This document shows positions 22,669 to 36,731 of a DNA stretch of 64,000 bases, piece after piece. A program made the position numbers and the translations under genes. Source of the stretch: Rhabditoides inermis (Eukaryota > Nematoda > Chromadorea > Rhabditida > Rhabditidae); the NCBI GenBank assembly GCA_963966185.1, contig CAWZYM010000098.1:66963-130962 (forward strand). Direction: 5' to 3'. The notes beneath the pieces are model-generated. The model saw only the letters and a list, made by a program, of their open reading frames with translations. It was not told where the DNA came from and made no database searches. Numbering within the stretch: position 1 is the first letter of the stretch; the number at the start of each line of letters is the position of its first letter.

Positions 22669-23400
22669 GTATCAAAGACAAGTAAACATGTCACAAGCGC
22701 AATCACGTCATTGCCCCGCCCACTAAATGCCGTCAGCCAATCATATTGCACTACCGTATACCTCTCGTGTTATTTAGTTATATTTTCAATGTTTCAATGA
22801 ATATCGTAACAATACTGCGTGTCAAAGATAAGTAAACATGTCACAAGCGCAATCACGTCATTGCCCCGCCCACTAAATGCCGTCAGCCAATCATATTGCA
22901 CTACCGTATACCTCTCGTGTTATTTAGTTATATTTTCAATGTTTCAATGAATATCGTAACAATACTGCGTGTCAAAGATAAGTAAACATGTCACAAGCGC
23001 AATCACGTCATTGCCCCGCCCACTAAATGCCGTCAGCCAATCATATTGCACTACCGTATACCTCTCGTGTTATTTAGTTATATTTTCAATGTTTCAATGA
23101 ATATCGTAACAATACTGCGTGTCAAAGATAAGTAAACATGTCACAAGCGCAATCACGTCATTGCCCCGCCCACTAAATGCCGTCAGCCAATCATATTGCA
23201 CTACCGTATACCTCTCGTGTTATTTAGTTATATTTTCAATGTTTCAATGAATATCGTAACAATACTGCGTGTCAAAGATAAGTAAACATGTCACAAGTGC
23301 AATCACGTCATTGCCCCGCCCACTAAATGCCGTCAGCCAATCATATTGCACTACCGTATACCTCTCATATTATTTAGTTATATTTTTAATGTTTCATGGG
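22669..23400 (+). repeat. five tandem 150-bp units between the divergent envelope-like and Rep genes
   Basis: The marker AGTAAACATG recurs at 22681, 22831, 22981, 23131 and 23281, a period of exactly 150. The middle three units are virtually identical; the first and last have edge differences. Each unit holds, in order, CACGTCATTG (CRE-like), CCCCGCCC (GC box), GTCAGCCAATCA (CCAAT box) and CACTACCGTATACC. Placed between two divergent genes, this is most simply a shared promoter/enhancer. The ends being more diverged than the centre suggests recent unequal exchange. A replication role cannot be excluded. Confidence 0.85.
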
Positions 23401-23509
23401 ATAAAAAAGACCACTGTGTGTCAATGTTGCATTGTTTTAAGTTTGAATACACATATGATCATTTACACAAGTCATGTATGTAGGTGCACGCGTTGTTCGA
23501 TCTATCACG

Positions 23510-23653
23510 ACATACGCGTCTGTTCTACAACAGACCCAATTGGCCTCCGGTATTTCAGACTGCTGAGATAGCGCCTCTTCAAAAGGTTTCCCAGCAGACG
23601 GATTCCCATGCCCCAGGGCAACATGACCTCTACGCAGACACAAATACGCGCCA
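23510..23653. repeat. right copy of the ~140-bp direct repeat
   Basis: This is the partner of 22361-22501 in the same direction, lying between the 150-bp array and the Rep start. Together they make array units flanked by a longer direct repeat. Confidence 0.75.
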
Positions 23654-23719
23654 ATACGTTCATTCACATCTGTACACACATTTCCATAATATTGTTCACT
23701 TCTTACACCTTACACTGTT

Positions 23720-23740
23720 TCATTCATTTTCGTTCAGGAT
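23720..23740 (+). promoter_or_regulatory. acceptor directly before the Rep start codon
   Basis: TTTTCGTTCAG ends one base before the ATG at 23739. With no upstream exon found, this looks like a spliced-leader acceptor and supports this start. Confidence 0.5.
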
Positions 23741-24665
23741 GAGCAACATCGATAAACTCTTTTCGAAGATGTTTACGAGGGCTCGTGTACTGTGCGAAGT
23801 GAAGGTGAAGACAGGAAGGATCGAGAAGATGAACGGTGACTGTGTCGTCAACGCAGCTAACGTGGGACTGATTCCCGGTGAGTATTCTTATCAGTTCCAT
23901 TTCGATTACGTTCGTTTAGGCAGCGGAATCGACGGCGCGATTCGGAGGGCGGCCGGGAAGAAGCTCACTGAGGAGACGAGCGCTCTCATGCAGAGCAGAG
24001 GGAGGAACCTCGACGTTGGAGAGGCAGTGGTCACCAAGGGCCACAAGCTGTGCAAGAGTGAGCTCTCTCTTTCCCTCCCTCTCCCTCCCTCTCCCTCCCT
24101 CTCCCTCCCTCCCTCTCTTCTCTCTCTCTCGCTCTCTAATGTATTTCCCTGGTTTATCTCTTTCTTTCAGAAATCATCCACGTGGCTGGTCCGTACGTGG
24201 ATGAGGGCACGGCCCCCTCGCAACACCAGTGTGACCAGCTCCGGATGGCGTACCGGAATGTGTTCCAGAAAGCAGAGGAGCTGAAGGTGCAGAGACTGGT
24301 GAGTACACAACGCAAAAACAGTTTAAAATTGAATTTATTATAGGTCGTGCCTTTCTTATCGATTGGAGTGTTCCATTTCCCTAAGGAGATGGGAGTGAAG
24401 ATTGCGATAGAAGAAGCATGGAGATTCAAGGACACGACTTCTGTAAGTCACTCTGAAACAACAAAAAATGTGTAAAAGAAAATAAACTTCATAATAATAA
24501 TAATAATTGTTATGTTTTTTTCCAGGCCGTGGAAGTGGTGGTGTTGGTGTGCAGTGATGCCCATATCACACAACTCGCAGACAGGGACAACGAGCGTCGC
24601 TACCAAGAACAGTACGACCGCGTCGTGAGGAAGGTGCGAGAGGAGAACGCGCGCAAGATGCTGGA
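23739..24665 (+). other. macro domain exons of the Rep gene
   Basis: Exons 23739-23877, 23920-24057, 24171-24298, 24344-24442 and 24526-24665. Seen are MNGDCVVNAANVGL (NAAN binding motif), GSGIDGAIRRAAG (glycine loop), GEAVVTKGHKLCKK followed by IIHVAGP, VVPFLSIGVFHFP and VVLVCSDA. These are the successive strands and loops of an ADP-ribose-binding macro domain. Such domains bind or remove ADP-ribose and in several viruses counter host PARP responses. Here the Gly-rich loops needed for binding are intact. I do not know this domain as a standard Helitron part. Confidence 0.85.
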
Positions 24666-24668
24666 GTG

Positions 24669-24721
<53 letters not shown>

Positions 24722-26162
24722 CTCTCTCTCTCTCTTTCTCTCTCTCGGTCTCTTAAATGTTCAATGCAGGAAAGTTGTGGCGGAGGATGAGATGCCACCG
24801 TTAGACAGAGCCATGGGATTCATCCAAGAGATGATTGCCGAGAGGGGAAGCAGCATCGATCTCCTCCTCCCCATCCACACCGCTCTCGTCAGTGTTCTCT
24901 CTCTCCCATCTCTCTCTGTCTCTTTCTCTCTCTTTCTCTCTCTCTCGATTGTTCCTTAAATACCTGAAGCGTTGTTTATAGAACAGCCGACGACGTTTCC
25001 GCCACACGACCGGAGCGACCGGTGCTGCACAAATTATCTCCCTTCCAGGATCCGACAATTACGCTGTTGCCATGTCAGTTACTTTTATCAATATGCAATC
25101 TTATAACTCGAATGTCATGTAAACATTCAGATATGTTTCTGGTGAACACATCGTTACATACTACGACGCATCTTTGATCGGATCGAATCGACCAGTGGAA
25201 ACTTGGGTTAGTGAAACAAATATATGTATGTATTGCATTGGATTAAACTGATGTTTTTTTAGTTCAGCGAGGGAACGGTCCGACAGCTGGTGCACCTCTT
25301 CGGAGCACTGTTCGAGGATGCGCCGATTCGACTATCCGTCGATGTGGCTATCGAAGGAAGCAAGAAGGTGTTTAAATTATAATTTACTTAATAATGTATT
25401 AACTTGCTATCATCTCTCAGTAATCATTTCATGACCCTGTCCATAATTTGTGATCATTTAAGGGCATTACGAGTCAAGAATGGGCAGTAGCAACTCTCAT
25501 ATGTGCGTTGGGCGGTTGCGAGCCTGCCAGGTTAGCTCATTCTCTCTCTCTTTCTCTCTCCCTCTCTTTCTCACTCTCTCATTCGTTTAGTCACTCCTGG
25601 AACGCTTCTCTCGTGAAGGAGGCAATGGCAGGTGCGCAGGCGAGGAAGGGAGACTGGGGCAGCTACGCCAATCTGTGTGCTGTGCACAAGTAAGTCAACC
25701 TCATTCAGTATTGTTTTGAAATAACACTAAAAAATCAGTCGCGTTGTTCCACCTGGCGGATTCGTCAACTTCGCTATTCACCAGGACAGTTTTCGTGCGG
25801 AGAAAACTAACCAGTGAGTATAGCGTATAAACTTCCATTCATTCTCATTTCTCTTAGGTTTTCGGCGCCTCGGAGGGAGATTGAGTATGCTGTGGAGAAG
25901 GAGACGAGTCCTGCGACTGTGAAGAAGGCAACTGCAATGGAGAAGAAGGAAGGCGGAAAGAAGAAGGGGACCAATCCGGAGATCGAGTACGTCTTGGACA
26001 AAGGAGCGAGACTGGTCAGTTGGTTCATCCTGTTGTCTTTCATTTATTGTTCTGTTCAGCCGACGCACGGGGAGATGGCAGAGACCGAGTGTGTGGACAG
26101 GGCGTGTGAGTACCTGCAGAGGATCGCGGACAGGGCAATAGAAGGAGCGCAGATGGTCCAGA

Positions 26163-26198
<36 letters not shown>

Positions 26199-28546
26199 AT
26201 TACTTGCAGTTTTTGAACGCGGATGGTGCCATGCCAATCACTCATCCGACAGGCAGGCTACCGGCTCTCCAGATACACCATCACCAGAAGATGCAGCACT
26301 ACGTCATCACCTCGTGAGTAGTACAGAATCACACTATAACATTGAAATGCATTGTATTCAGCTATGATCCGGAGATGCACGTTGTGAAGATCTATGATAG
26401 CATTATAGATAACAAGGAAAGCGTGAAGGATTACGTGAGTTTCTCTTCTCTCTCCCTCTGTCTTTCTCTCTCGAGTAGGCAATAAAAAAGCCACGGAAAG
26501 AAATTCTTCCACATAATCATAATAATCAGAACGAACACTATTACAACCTCTTTTCTCGTTTTTTGGTTGTTGTTGTACAGTTCACATTTAGTTGATGGAC
26601 TGTCTTCCGTTGCGGAAGCAGATACAGTTCGTGTACAAGGATGTGTTTCCGGGAGAGGACATTCGCATCGCAGTGGAGACGGATTACGACTGCCAGAAAG
26701 TGAGAGCATTATTATTTAAAGTAGTTGCAAATTTGTTTAAAAAAATTCAACTGTTGATTGTTTCAGGACGACTGGAGTTGTGGCTTCCGGTGTCTGGGTG
26801 TGTTTATTGCGCTTCTTCGCGGTGACGACCCCGCCAGGTGAGTACTTATCACCTTGTGTTTTATTATGAAATGTTCAGACTCGTCTGGAATCGGCATGCT
26901 CTCTGTACTCTGATGACTGATGCGATGCAGAACAAGTACTCGTGGTCTCACTACAACAGTGCCGTTCTCGGAAGGTGATACATGTAGATACCGTTCCATA
27001 TATTCCAACACTTCTTCTAGACAACTACATACACACATACACATATCATATAAATTGGGAAAGTTGTTTTCTTTCAGTCATCGAGATCGACGGACCACTC
27101 AGACTGAATCCCTTTTCCATTTCCGCCTCAACCAGCTCACTTTCGTCGTCACTTCTACGGATAACAAGTATGTTTATTTGTGTTTCTTCTGTTATTTCGT
27201 TGTATTGGTTGGTTAGGGATGCGGAGCGGGGAAGACTGTGGGGAGCTCTGACGAGGAGGGAGGCGAGACGAGAGAGGACTCCGTCGCCAGTGTGCATGGA
27301 GGGGGATAGGGAGGAGACAGAGAGTGTTGCCTCGTCTGTCACTTCGTCTGTTGCGTCCACTACGCGCAGTGGGAAGAAGCTGACGCCGAGACAGAAGAAG
27401 GATCGAGAAGCCGAGCGGAAGAGACTGTCACGATCCAAAGGTAGATAGTATGTCTAAATGATTGACTTATGTGTCTTTACAGAAAACACCGAGAAGAGAG
27501 AAGAGAGATTGAAACGAGTTCGTGATCAATCAACCCAGAGACGTACAGATGGTCAGTTTCAGTACATTTCTTTGTAAGCGTGTAATTGAAAAATATTGGT
27601 ATACATTCACTTATTCACATACATATTTCAGAGACGCCTAAGAAAAAAGCAAGGCGACTCTATGAACAAGCTTCTAGATCAGCTCAAGGAAGGGAAAGAG
27701 GTATTATCAAGACAACTTGATTGTAAATTCTCTGAACAGCATTTAAAAAAAAAATTCAGAGAGCGAAGAACAGCGTGTGTCAAGACTGGACGACAAACTG
27801 GCTCGATCCAGACAACGCCGTGATTCTGGTGGGTGCACGACCAAAAAACTTGAAATGATTTTTTTCTCAGAAACCGACACAGAACATGCAGTTCGACTTC
27901 AGAAGAAATCAGATTATGAGCACATGTTGCTTCAGAAAAGTTTGTTCTTGAATATAGTGTTTTCTTCAGTGGGCACTTATTATTTGTTAATGGTTTCATT
28001 TTAGGTTCTTATGACACCCGTGAACAGATCAACGAGCGACGCGCGGCATGGAGGCACGCACCCAAAAATCGTGAGTACAGAGAGAGAGGAAGAGAGAGAG
28101 AGAGGGAGGGGGGTAAGAGGAGAGAGAGAGAGAGAGAGAAAGAGGGAGGGGGGAGAGAGAGTTTTTTTGCAGCCGGCTTCTTCGATAGCTACGAGGGAGT
28201 GGAGCAGCACGACTGCGGAGACTTCACCGTAGCGTGCGAGTTCTGTGGAGCAGTCTACCTGGAGGGAGAGTCGCAGTCCGTCAAGTGCTGCCTCGCTGGC
28301 AACTACAAGCCGACCGACTGGGCAGAGAGGCCGGCCGAAGTCAAGGAGATACTCGGAGCGATGTGGGTTGCGAGAGAGAGAGAGAGAGATAGAGAGAAAG
28401 AGAGAGATAGAGAGAGAGAGATAGAGAGATAGGAGAGGTTGTTGCAGGCTGGTGCAGACAAACTCTGTCGAATTGAACGCGAATCTCGCGCTGGCATCAA
28501 TCAATCGCACGTCGCGAGATGTGAAGGGAGGAGTCTTCGCAAGGAA

Positions 28547-28589
<43 letters not shown>

Positions 28590-28796
28590 CACCCACTGAT
28601 TGCAGACACAAGGCGCGCCGTCCCACTCGCTGTCGTCTGCCATCCCCCGTTTCGCAGACCAGCCTCTGATGTACGGACAGAGGTGGTTCGGAGACGGACT
28701 GTACCCGGACATCAGATGGTCGGAGAAGTACGGTAGATACATGCTGGGCAAGAAGGGACTCAGCCACGTGCAGGGACGAAATCTCTCATTGGTACG

Positions 28797-28872
<76 letters not shown>

Positions 28873-29256
28873 TCTCTCTAGTGTATACTTCTAGGCTCTC
28901 GACCGACTCGCGGAGGTGTTGAGGGAGTGGAATCCGTACGTCAAGATGTACGTGTCGGAGGGGGAGAAGTCGCGCGGAGTGCCGAGGAGTGCGATGAAGA
29001 CCCGCTGGCTGGTCATTCACCACGACTACGTCACACTCCAACAGAGGGCGGATCCCGATGTGCACAAGGTGAGAGGCACTTTCTTTGATGACTGATTCAC
29101 TCTTTGTTTTTAGGGCGCGTACAGCAGACTGAAGGAGGGAGACGTGGTTCTCCTGGCGCAGACGGACAAGGAGGGACGGCCACTGGACACGGCCAACCTC
29201 TCTGTCGAGTACATCCACACCGGACGAAAGAGGGAGATCCCCCACTTCAGGTGAGT

Positions 29257-29292
<36 letters not shown>

Positions 29293-29542
29293 GGTCTTTT
29301 TAGCCCGCTGGTGGACCCGCTCTGCTACATCCTCATCCATGTGATGGGCGAGTCTGGCTACGACCCGCGTGCCCCGGGAGTGCGGCCGCAGCTCGCCCCT
29401 CTCAAGGACAAGAGACTCGGAGTCGCGCCCAGTGAGTAGCCAATGTACTGTTCCCCATTCGCACTTTCTGTTTCAGCTGATCGATCGAGTGGACCGCGCC
29501 GCGGGACGGAAGAGCAGGAGCAGGAGGAGGAGGAAGGTACAC

Positions 29543-29589
<47 letters not shown>

Positions 29590-30338
29590 CAGTATGTGTA
29601 ATGTCAATTTGTCAATGTATAGAGCGTGAGATGGACCATGACGAGGGTGACGTCATAGTAGAGGGAGAAGCGCCGGAGCGACTAGTGCAGGAGCAGGCGG
29701 AGCCATGTGGAGAAGAAGAGATGCTTCGTCAGGACCAAGAAGGATTCCGGATTGGTGAGCCCCCCCTCTCTCTCTTTCTCTCCCTCTCTCTCTTTCCCTC
29801 TATCGCTCTCTTTCTCTCTCTCTCTTTCTCTCTTTCTCTCTCTCTCTATCTCCCTCTCTGCCCTTCTCTGTTTCTCTCAAATTCATGTTCACTATCAGAT
29901 GTGGGAGTAGAGGGACCAGTGGACGACACTGGAACACAGATGGCAGATGAGCGCATGGAGGAAGACGAGGAGGATGAGAACGAGGGAGACTACGGTACAG
30001 TGATACAGTGTATAGATTATAGCAAACAATCAGAATATTGAACTCGGTCCAAGTAGCATTACAATACAGTTGTGTGGAATCGTCAGGATACGGTAAAATA
30101 CAGTAATTCAGTAATACAACGGATTTCGGATATATAACGGATTTCGATAGTCGCGTAATTTTCTGCTTGTGGCTTCTAGAGAAATGAACTTTTGATGATT
30201 GATTTTCAGCTCCCCACAACTGCAATGAGCCCGGAGAAGCGACTGTGCGAGCGAGTCGCGCCATTCGGACCAAGTCTCTACTCACCAACGACAGAGACTT
30301 CTTCGGCGACATCGACCAGACAGTGAGTATCCCCCCCT

Positions 30339-30389
<51 letters not shown>

Positions 30390-31751
30390 TTCTCTCTCTC
30401 TCTCTCTCTATTCACTCACATACATACAACATATTGTCTAGGAGGAGTCTCCTTTCGTTCGCCAACAACTTCCGCGCAATCGCTCTGCATCTGGCCGCAA
30501 GATTCGAGAGCACAAGCAAGAAGGTACGTCATCTTGATTTGTGAAAGAATGAGTTCAATACATTCATTTTCGAAATCGAGAAAAACATTAAAAATATTAA
30601 AAATTTTGCAGTCCGTACTTCGTGCATGTCTCGTCGGGAGGAGATGGTGTTCAAGATTAGGACAACTGAGAAGAACCTGGAGGAGCAGTCGCATCCGATC
30701 TTCTCGATGCTCGGACTGGGGCAGTTGTATGTGGAGGACCAGCACATGCGCATCATCCGGGCACAGTGAGTAGTACTGTATACAGTAGTCGTGTGTAGAA
30801 GATGACAGAACAGAACCGACGTTTTTTTTTCTCGAAGCAATGAGCACATTATAACACGTACATTGGGGTACGGTTACGGTGAAATACAGTAATGCAATGC
30901 CTACTGCGACTTCCAATAGGTCAATAGCACGGATCTCGGTAGTACAGTGTATGCGTACGTGCTATCAGTATCGCATGTTGTAGACACGACTTCACGAAGA
31001 TGCATCATGTGGAGAAGAGGACAATGCCAATTCAGGAGGTACGAAACTCTCTCTCTCTCTCTCTCTCTCCTTCTCACTCTCTTTTTTTATTTTCCGCTTC
31101 AAGACTTCGTTTTCAGATGCGTGAAGAGGTGGCACGTCTGAAGCAGAATCCTTCGAGGGAGAACCGAGCTGCCATCCACCAGTCGAATGCGTTCCTTCGC
31201 TACAGGGACGCCGCCACCAAGCTGCGAGTCGACCTCGGAGCTATTGTGAGAAAATAATTACAATTAAAGTTCTGCAATTGAAAAGTAGCAATCACAAAAA
31301 TATAACGAAAACACACAACACACTAATTAGAAAAAGTAGTATTGAAAAAAGAATCCTCAAAAAAATAGCAATCACAAATTATCAAAAATACATTGGCATT
31401 TACTAATTCGTGCTCTTGTTTTAGTTCCTTGCGAATGCTGCTGTGAAGGGATCTCCGCGCTACATGAGGATGCAGGCAGAGAGGGCGACTGTTGTGATGA
31501 ATGAGGTCGGATCGCCCGATCTCTTCATCACATTCACAGGTACGAGAAGGAAGAGAGAGAGAGAGAGAGATAGAGATATAGAGAGAGATAAAGAAAAAGA
31601 AAGAAAAAGAGAGAGTATACATTTGGGAGCAGTTTTCATTTCGTTCAATATTGAATTTATAGGAAGTCCGGTGTGGGCAGAGATTCAGAGGAACCTGTTA
31701 CCCGGACAGCGATGGGTGGACGCGCCGGATCTGGTCAATCGAGTGAGTATG

Positions 31752-31798
<47 letters not shown>

Positions 31799-31954
31799 AC
31801 TGTTCTTTGCAGATCTTTTACATGAAGATGCACGCGGTATTGGACAAGATCATTCTGGAGGGCGCGTTCGGAGAGGTGCTGGCCTATGCGTGGTCGCTCG
31901 AGTTCCAGGCCCGCGGCATGCCCCACATTCACCTTCTCCTCACTCTCAAGGTGC

Positions 31955-31993
<39 letters not shown>

Positions 31994-32191
31994 TCCCCCT
32001 CTATTTGTATACTTATAGGAGAAGCTGAGCACTGCGGAGAAGGTGGACCGATTCATCAAAGCGCAGATCCCGAGTGAGCTGGAGCCGGTGTTGCGTGAGA
32101 AGGTGCTGCGTCTCATGTGCCACAAGCCCTGCAGCCACTACGACAAGAAGGGAGTCTTCCACCCGCACAAGGACGAGTTCTGTCGGTGAGT

Positions 32192-32252
<61 letters not shown>

Positions 32253-33202
32253 CAGGGAACATGAACTGTTGTGCAGAGTGGACGCGCAGCACCCGGAGGC
32301 GAGGCAGTGTGGCAAGGGCTTCCCGAAGCCGTTCTCCGAGTACACGGTGATGCGTGAGAATGGCTACGCGGAGCCTGCTCGGCCGAAGGGACCGTGGGTG
32401 GACACTCCCCGCAAGTACCAGGTCAACAACCAGTGAGTGCATTCCCCTGTCTACTGTAGTATACACATGTGTTCAGGTGGGTCGTGCCGTTCAACCCACG
32501 CATGCTGATGGAATTCGACTGCCACGTGAACGCAGAAGTCACGTCGTCAATCTTCTGCGCCAAGTATATGTACAAATACATATTCAAGGTGTGTATAATA
32601 ATACTGTTTTTTTTCTTTTATCTGAATCAACTCACGTGAAGTGTTACAGGGTTTCGACAGGGCTATGTGTGAGCTGATTGACAGCGCCATGGTCAACGAC
32701 GGGAGCCACGCGGGAGTGCCGGAGTTCGCCACCTTTCAACACGTGAGAAAGACACAGAGATATAAGAAACATGAGAGCGAGAGAGAAAGCAAGAAAAAGA
32801 GAAAGAGTGAGAGAGTGAGAGAGTGAGAGAGAGAGAAAGAGAGAGAGAGAAAGAAACAGAGAAAGAGAGAGAGAAAGAGAGCAAATGCGAACTTCTAGTG
32901 CGTCATTTCATCTTCTCTGGATCTGAATGAGACCCAGCGCGAATATATGGACCAGAATGCGCAGAAGCTGCTCCGCGACCTCCAGGTAAGAACTGCGCAC
33001 AGACTTTATTTGATTTTACGTTTGAACGACTTCATTGTATGATTCAGATAAGCCCCGAGGAGGAGGTGATCAACGAGGACGGAACGACGGAGAAGGTGAA
33101 GAACGTGGTTCTGGACGAGTTCAGCCAGTTCACTACTCGCATGGCGATCACTGCCCCACAGGCCGTATGGGGAATCCGCGACTGGGAGATCGCCAAGGTG
33201 AG

Positions 33203-33248
<46 letters not shown>

Positions 33249-33626
33249 AGGCAATATCGAGATTGTTTTAGATTTCGCACCACGTGGACTTTGCGAGTGT
33301 GCACCTTCCGAAGAGGGCTCCGCTGGTGTTCGACAAGGACGCGGACTACGATGAGGTCAGAACAGCCAGGCACACCTTTGAAAAGGGAACAGTCTCAATG
33401 TCTCTTTCCAGTTGTTGGCTGAGGCAGACGAGGGAGAGGCGCAGTCGATCACGGAGGCGTGGCTGGAGCTGAACAAGGAGAACGATCTGGCCAGGCGGTA
33501 CACCATCCGAGAGGGAATCAAGCACTTCCGGATCATCAAGAAGGGACACGGATACAAGTGGGCTCCGAGGAACAAGAAGCAGCGCATTCACCCGGTTAGT
33601 ATCTCTCTCCCTCTCTCCCTCTCTCC

Positions 33627-33659
<33 letters not shown>

Positions 33660-34201
33660 CATCTAATCAGTTTTAGCCGATCCTCCGTCTGCGCTCCGTG
33701 TGTCCTTCTCGCCGCGAGAAGTACGCTCTCCGTCTTCTCTTCAACAATGTGGCCGGAGCCCGCAGTTTCCCGGAACTCGCGACCACCGTAAGTTCTCTCT
33801 CATTATCTCTCGCAATCTCTCTCTCTCTCTTTCTGTCGCTCTCTCACTATCATTTTCTTTTTTAGGACGATGGCCGTCAGTGTTCGACATTCTCGGAGGC
33901 GGCAGCGGAGAGGGATCTTGTGACGAGTGACCTGCAGCTGAAGAAGGCTCTCTCTGAAGTGGCAGCGGACGCGCCTCCTCGAAAGGTCGCACTCTTCTTC
34001 GCTCAGCAGCTCGCGAACACTGGACCCAGCAAGGTAAAAACAGACAATCTCGAATCAGAATCAGAATATGTATCTCATCAATTCTAGGATGCTCCCGCGC
34101 AGATGCTTGCAGAGAACTGCGATGCGATGTTCCTCGCTCCCGCTAAGACGGAGAAGGACAGGACGCGACTGATGAACATGCTCCTCTACTCTCTCCAGGT
34201 G

Positions 34202-34251
<50 letters not shown>

Positions 34252-35296
34252 TCCCCCTCTCTCCTTCTCTACGTAAGACATTTACAGAAGATGTTGTCGT
34301 GGTATGACTGTGATCTGGAGCAGTTCGGTCTGCCCCTCCCCGATCGCTCGTTTGTGCCGCAGCCCGAGAGCAGGAGAGGATCGAAGGAGTACGACTACGA
34401 GAATGACGTCATCCACACTCCGCCCACCAACTTCAACCTCATGGACAAGACGAGTGTATGTAATCTCTCTCTTTCTTTCTCTCACTTTATCTTCTTCTTT
34501 CTCATGTTCAATACACTACTTACAGAAGCAATTGAATGGAGAGCAGAAGAAGGTCTATGATCACATTCTCCGCAAGTTGAGCGGTGGATTCGACAGGCGA
34601 CCGGAGATCGTTCTGGGATCCGGCGGATGTGGCAAGACCACTCTCTTCCGAGCTCTCGTCTACGCTGCCATCGACAAGAACATGAAAGTAAGAGAACATG
34701 AAAGATGAACATGAAAGAACATGAAAATAGATGACGATATGTATGATTAATTTGTCTGTTTGTAGGTGGCGTGTCTCGCGTACACTGGATGCGCAGCCCA
34801 TCTCCTGCCAGCTGGAAGCACTCTCCACCGCTTCTTCTGGCTGAATCGGACTGCTGACGGGACTCTCTTCTGCAAGATCACCGGACGCAGTGTCAAGGAA
34901 AGCAAGCTGCGAGAAGTGAGTGACAAGGGCAACACATGACACTATACATTACATACGAGTAGAAATACAAACGTAATCTAAGTATTTTACAAACATATGG
35001 TTTATTCACAACATGTTTTTGTTATAACAAAGGAATACTCACTCAAAAATACATAACATCGCTGCAACATTTTCAGATCGAGCTGTTTCTCATTGATGAG
35101 ATGTCGATGCTGGATCGGGAGCTGATCAATCTGATCGACGCGGTTCTGAGGAAGGCGACTGGAGTGAACAAGTTCTTCGGAGGAAAGCTCGTGGTCTTCG
35201 GAGGAGACTACAGACAGGTAGGGAGAGAGAAGAGAGAGATAGGGAAGAGAGAGGGAGGGAAAGGGATAGAGAAGAAAGAAAAGCGAAAAAAGAGAG

Positions 35297-35335
<39 letters not shown>

Positions 35336-36087
35336 TTTTCAGATTCTCCCGATCATCCAGGGTCTGGAGGGAGACGAGGTTCTGGTGGAGTCTCTTCTGC
35401 AGCACCCTCTCTGGAGGGTCAGTCGCAAGTCGTGGCTCACTCAGAACATGCGTGCCAAGGAGGACAAGGACTATGCCGATCTCGTCTACCACATCGGAAA
35501 CGGAACTCCGGATCTCACTGCCAAGGTAAGTCGCCGCCCGTTATTCATGTGACTGGTAGAAATGATCAAACTTAGACATTCACTCAATAATGCAAATGTA
35601 AGCGATTGTGTGAATATTTTACTTTAGATGTTATAATAATTATTTGCAGGTGTGTTCTGGCTGCTTTCCGATCTTCAAGGACTCTGCCTCGGATGTGATC
35701 AAGTGGACGTTCAACAAGATCGACGATGAGAAGAAGAGGGTCGGAAGCTGTCTCCTCGCCATCACCAACGACGAAGTGAACCAGCTCAACGAGGAGGTAC
35801 GCTTCATATCACTAATTCTCTTTCTCTCTTTCTCTCTCTCTTCTTCTTTATTTTTTTCAATCAACTATGTAACATTGAAAGATCCACTTGTATTTGTAGG
35901 TTCTCGTGCTGCTTCCTCTCTCGAAGAAGAAGGTGGATGGCTACTTGGACCACGTCTACCTCTCCATCGACACTCCGGACTCGACTGGTGGCATGCAGCT
36001 CTCACCCGAAGACTGCCACACCCAGTGTCCTGCCGGTCTGCCACCTCACTCTCTTCATCTCAAGGTAAGAGAGAAAGATAGACAGAC

Positions 36088-36139
<52 letters not shown>

Positions 36140-36405
36140 GAGGGAGATAGAGATTTCAATTCAGCTGGGAGCCACTGTGATGTTGATCAAGAACATCGAC
36201 GTGAGGCGTGGACTGACGAATGGCACTCGTCCCATTGTCCGCAAGATGGTCAGTTGTCTGATATGCAAATATCACATCTTACTTTTCACTTCTCACTATT
36301 CATTTTTAGGTGTTTCAATTGTATTTTTTTTCAGCGAGAGCATTCGATCATGGTGCAGCGGATCGGAGATGCGACGGGAGAGACTTACGAACTCGGAAAG
36401 TGAGT

Positions 36406-36444
<39 letters not shown>

Positions 36445-36687
36445 AGGGAGGGAGAGAGAGGGAGGGAGAAAGTGAGAGAGAGAGAGAGAAAGAAGGAGAG
36501 AAAGAAGGAGAGAAAGAGAGAGAAAGAGAGAGAATCTTCTATATTTCGATCTAACAATCGTGTATTCAGGATGCTTCTCCAGGACGCGGATCCGAGGAAG
36601 AGTCTCTTCACTCGCTTCCAGTTCCCTATTCGTCTCGCGTTTGCGATGACGATCAACAAGTCGCAGGGAGCAACGCTGGACAGGGTG

Positions 36688-36731
<44 letters not shown>

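Noticed and set aside
22669..23400. CRISPR array
   Set aside because: The whole 150-bp unit is repeated with no variable spacers, in a eukaryotic context.
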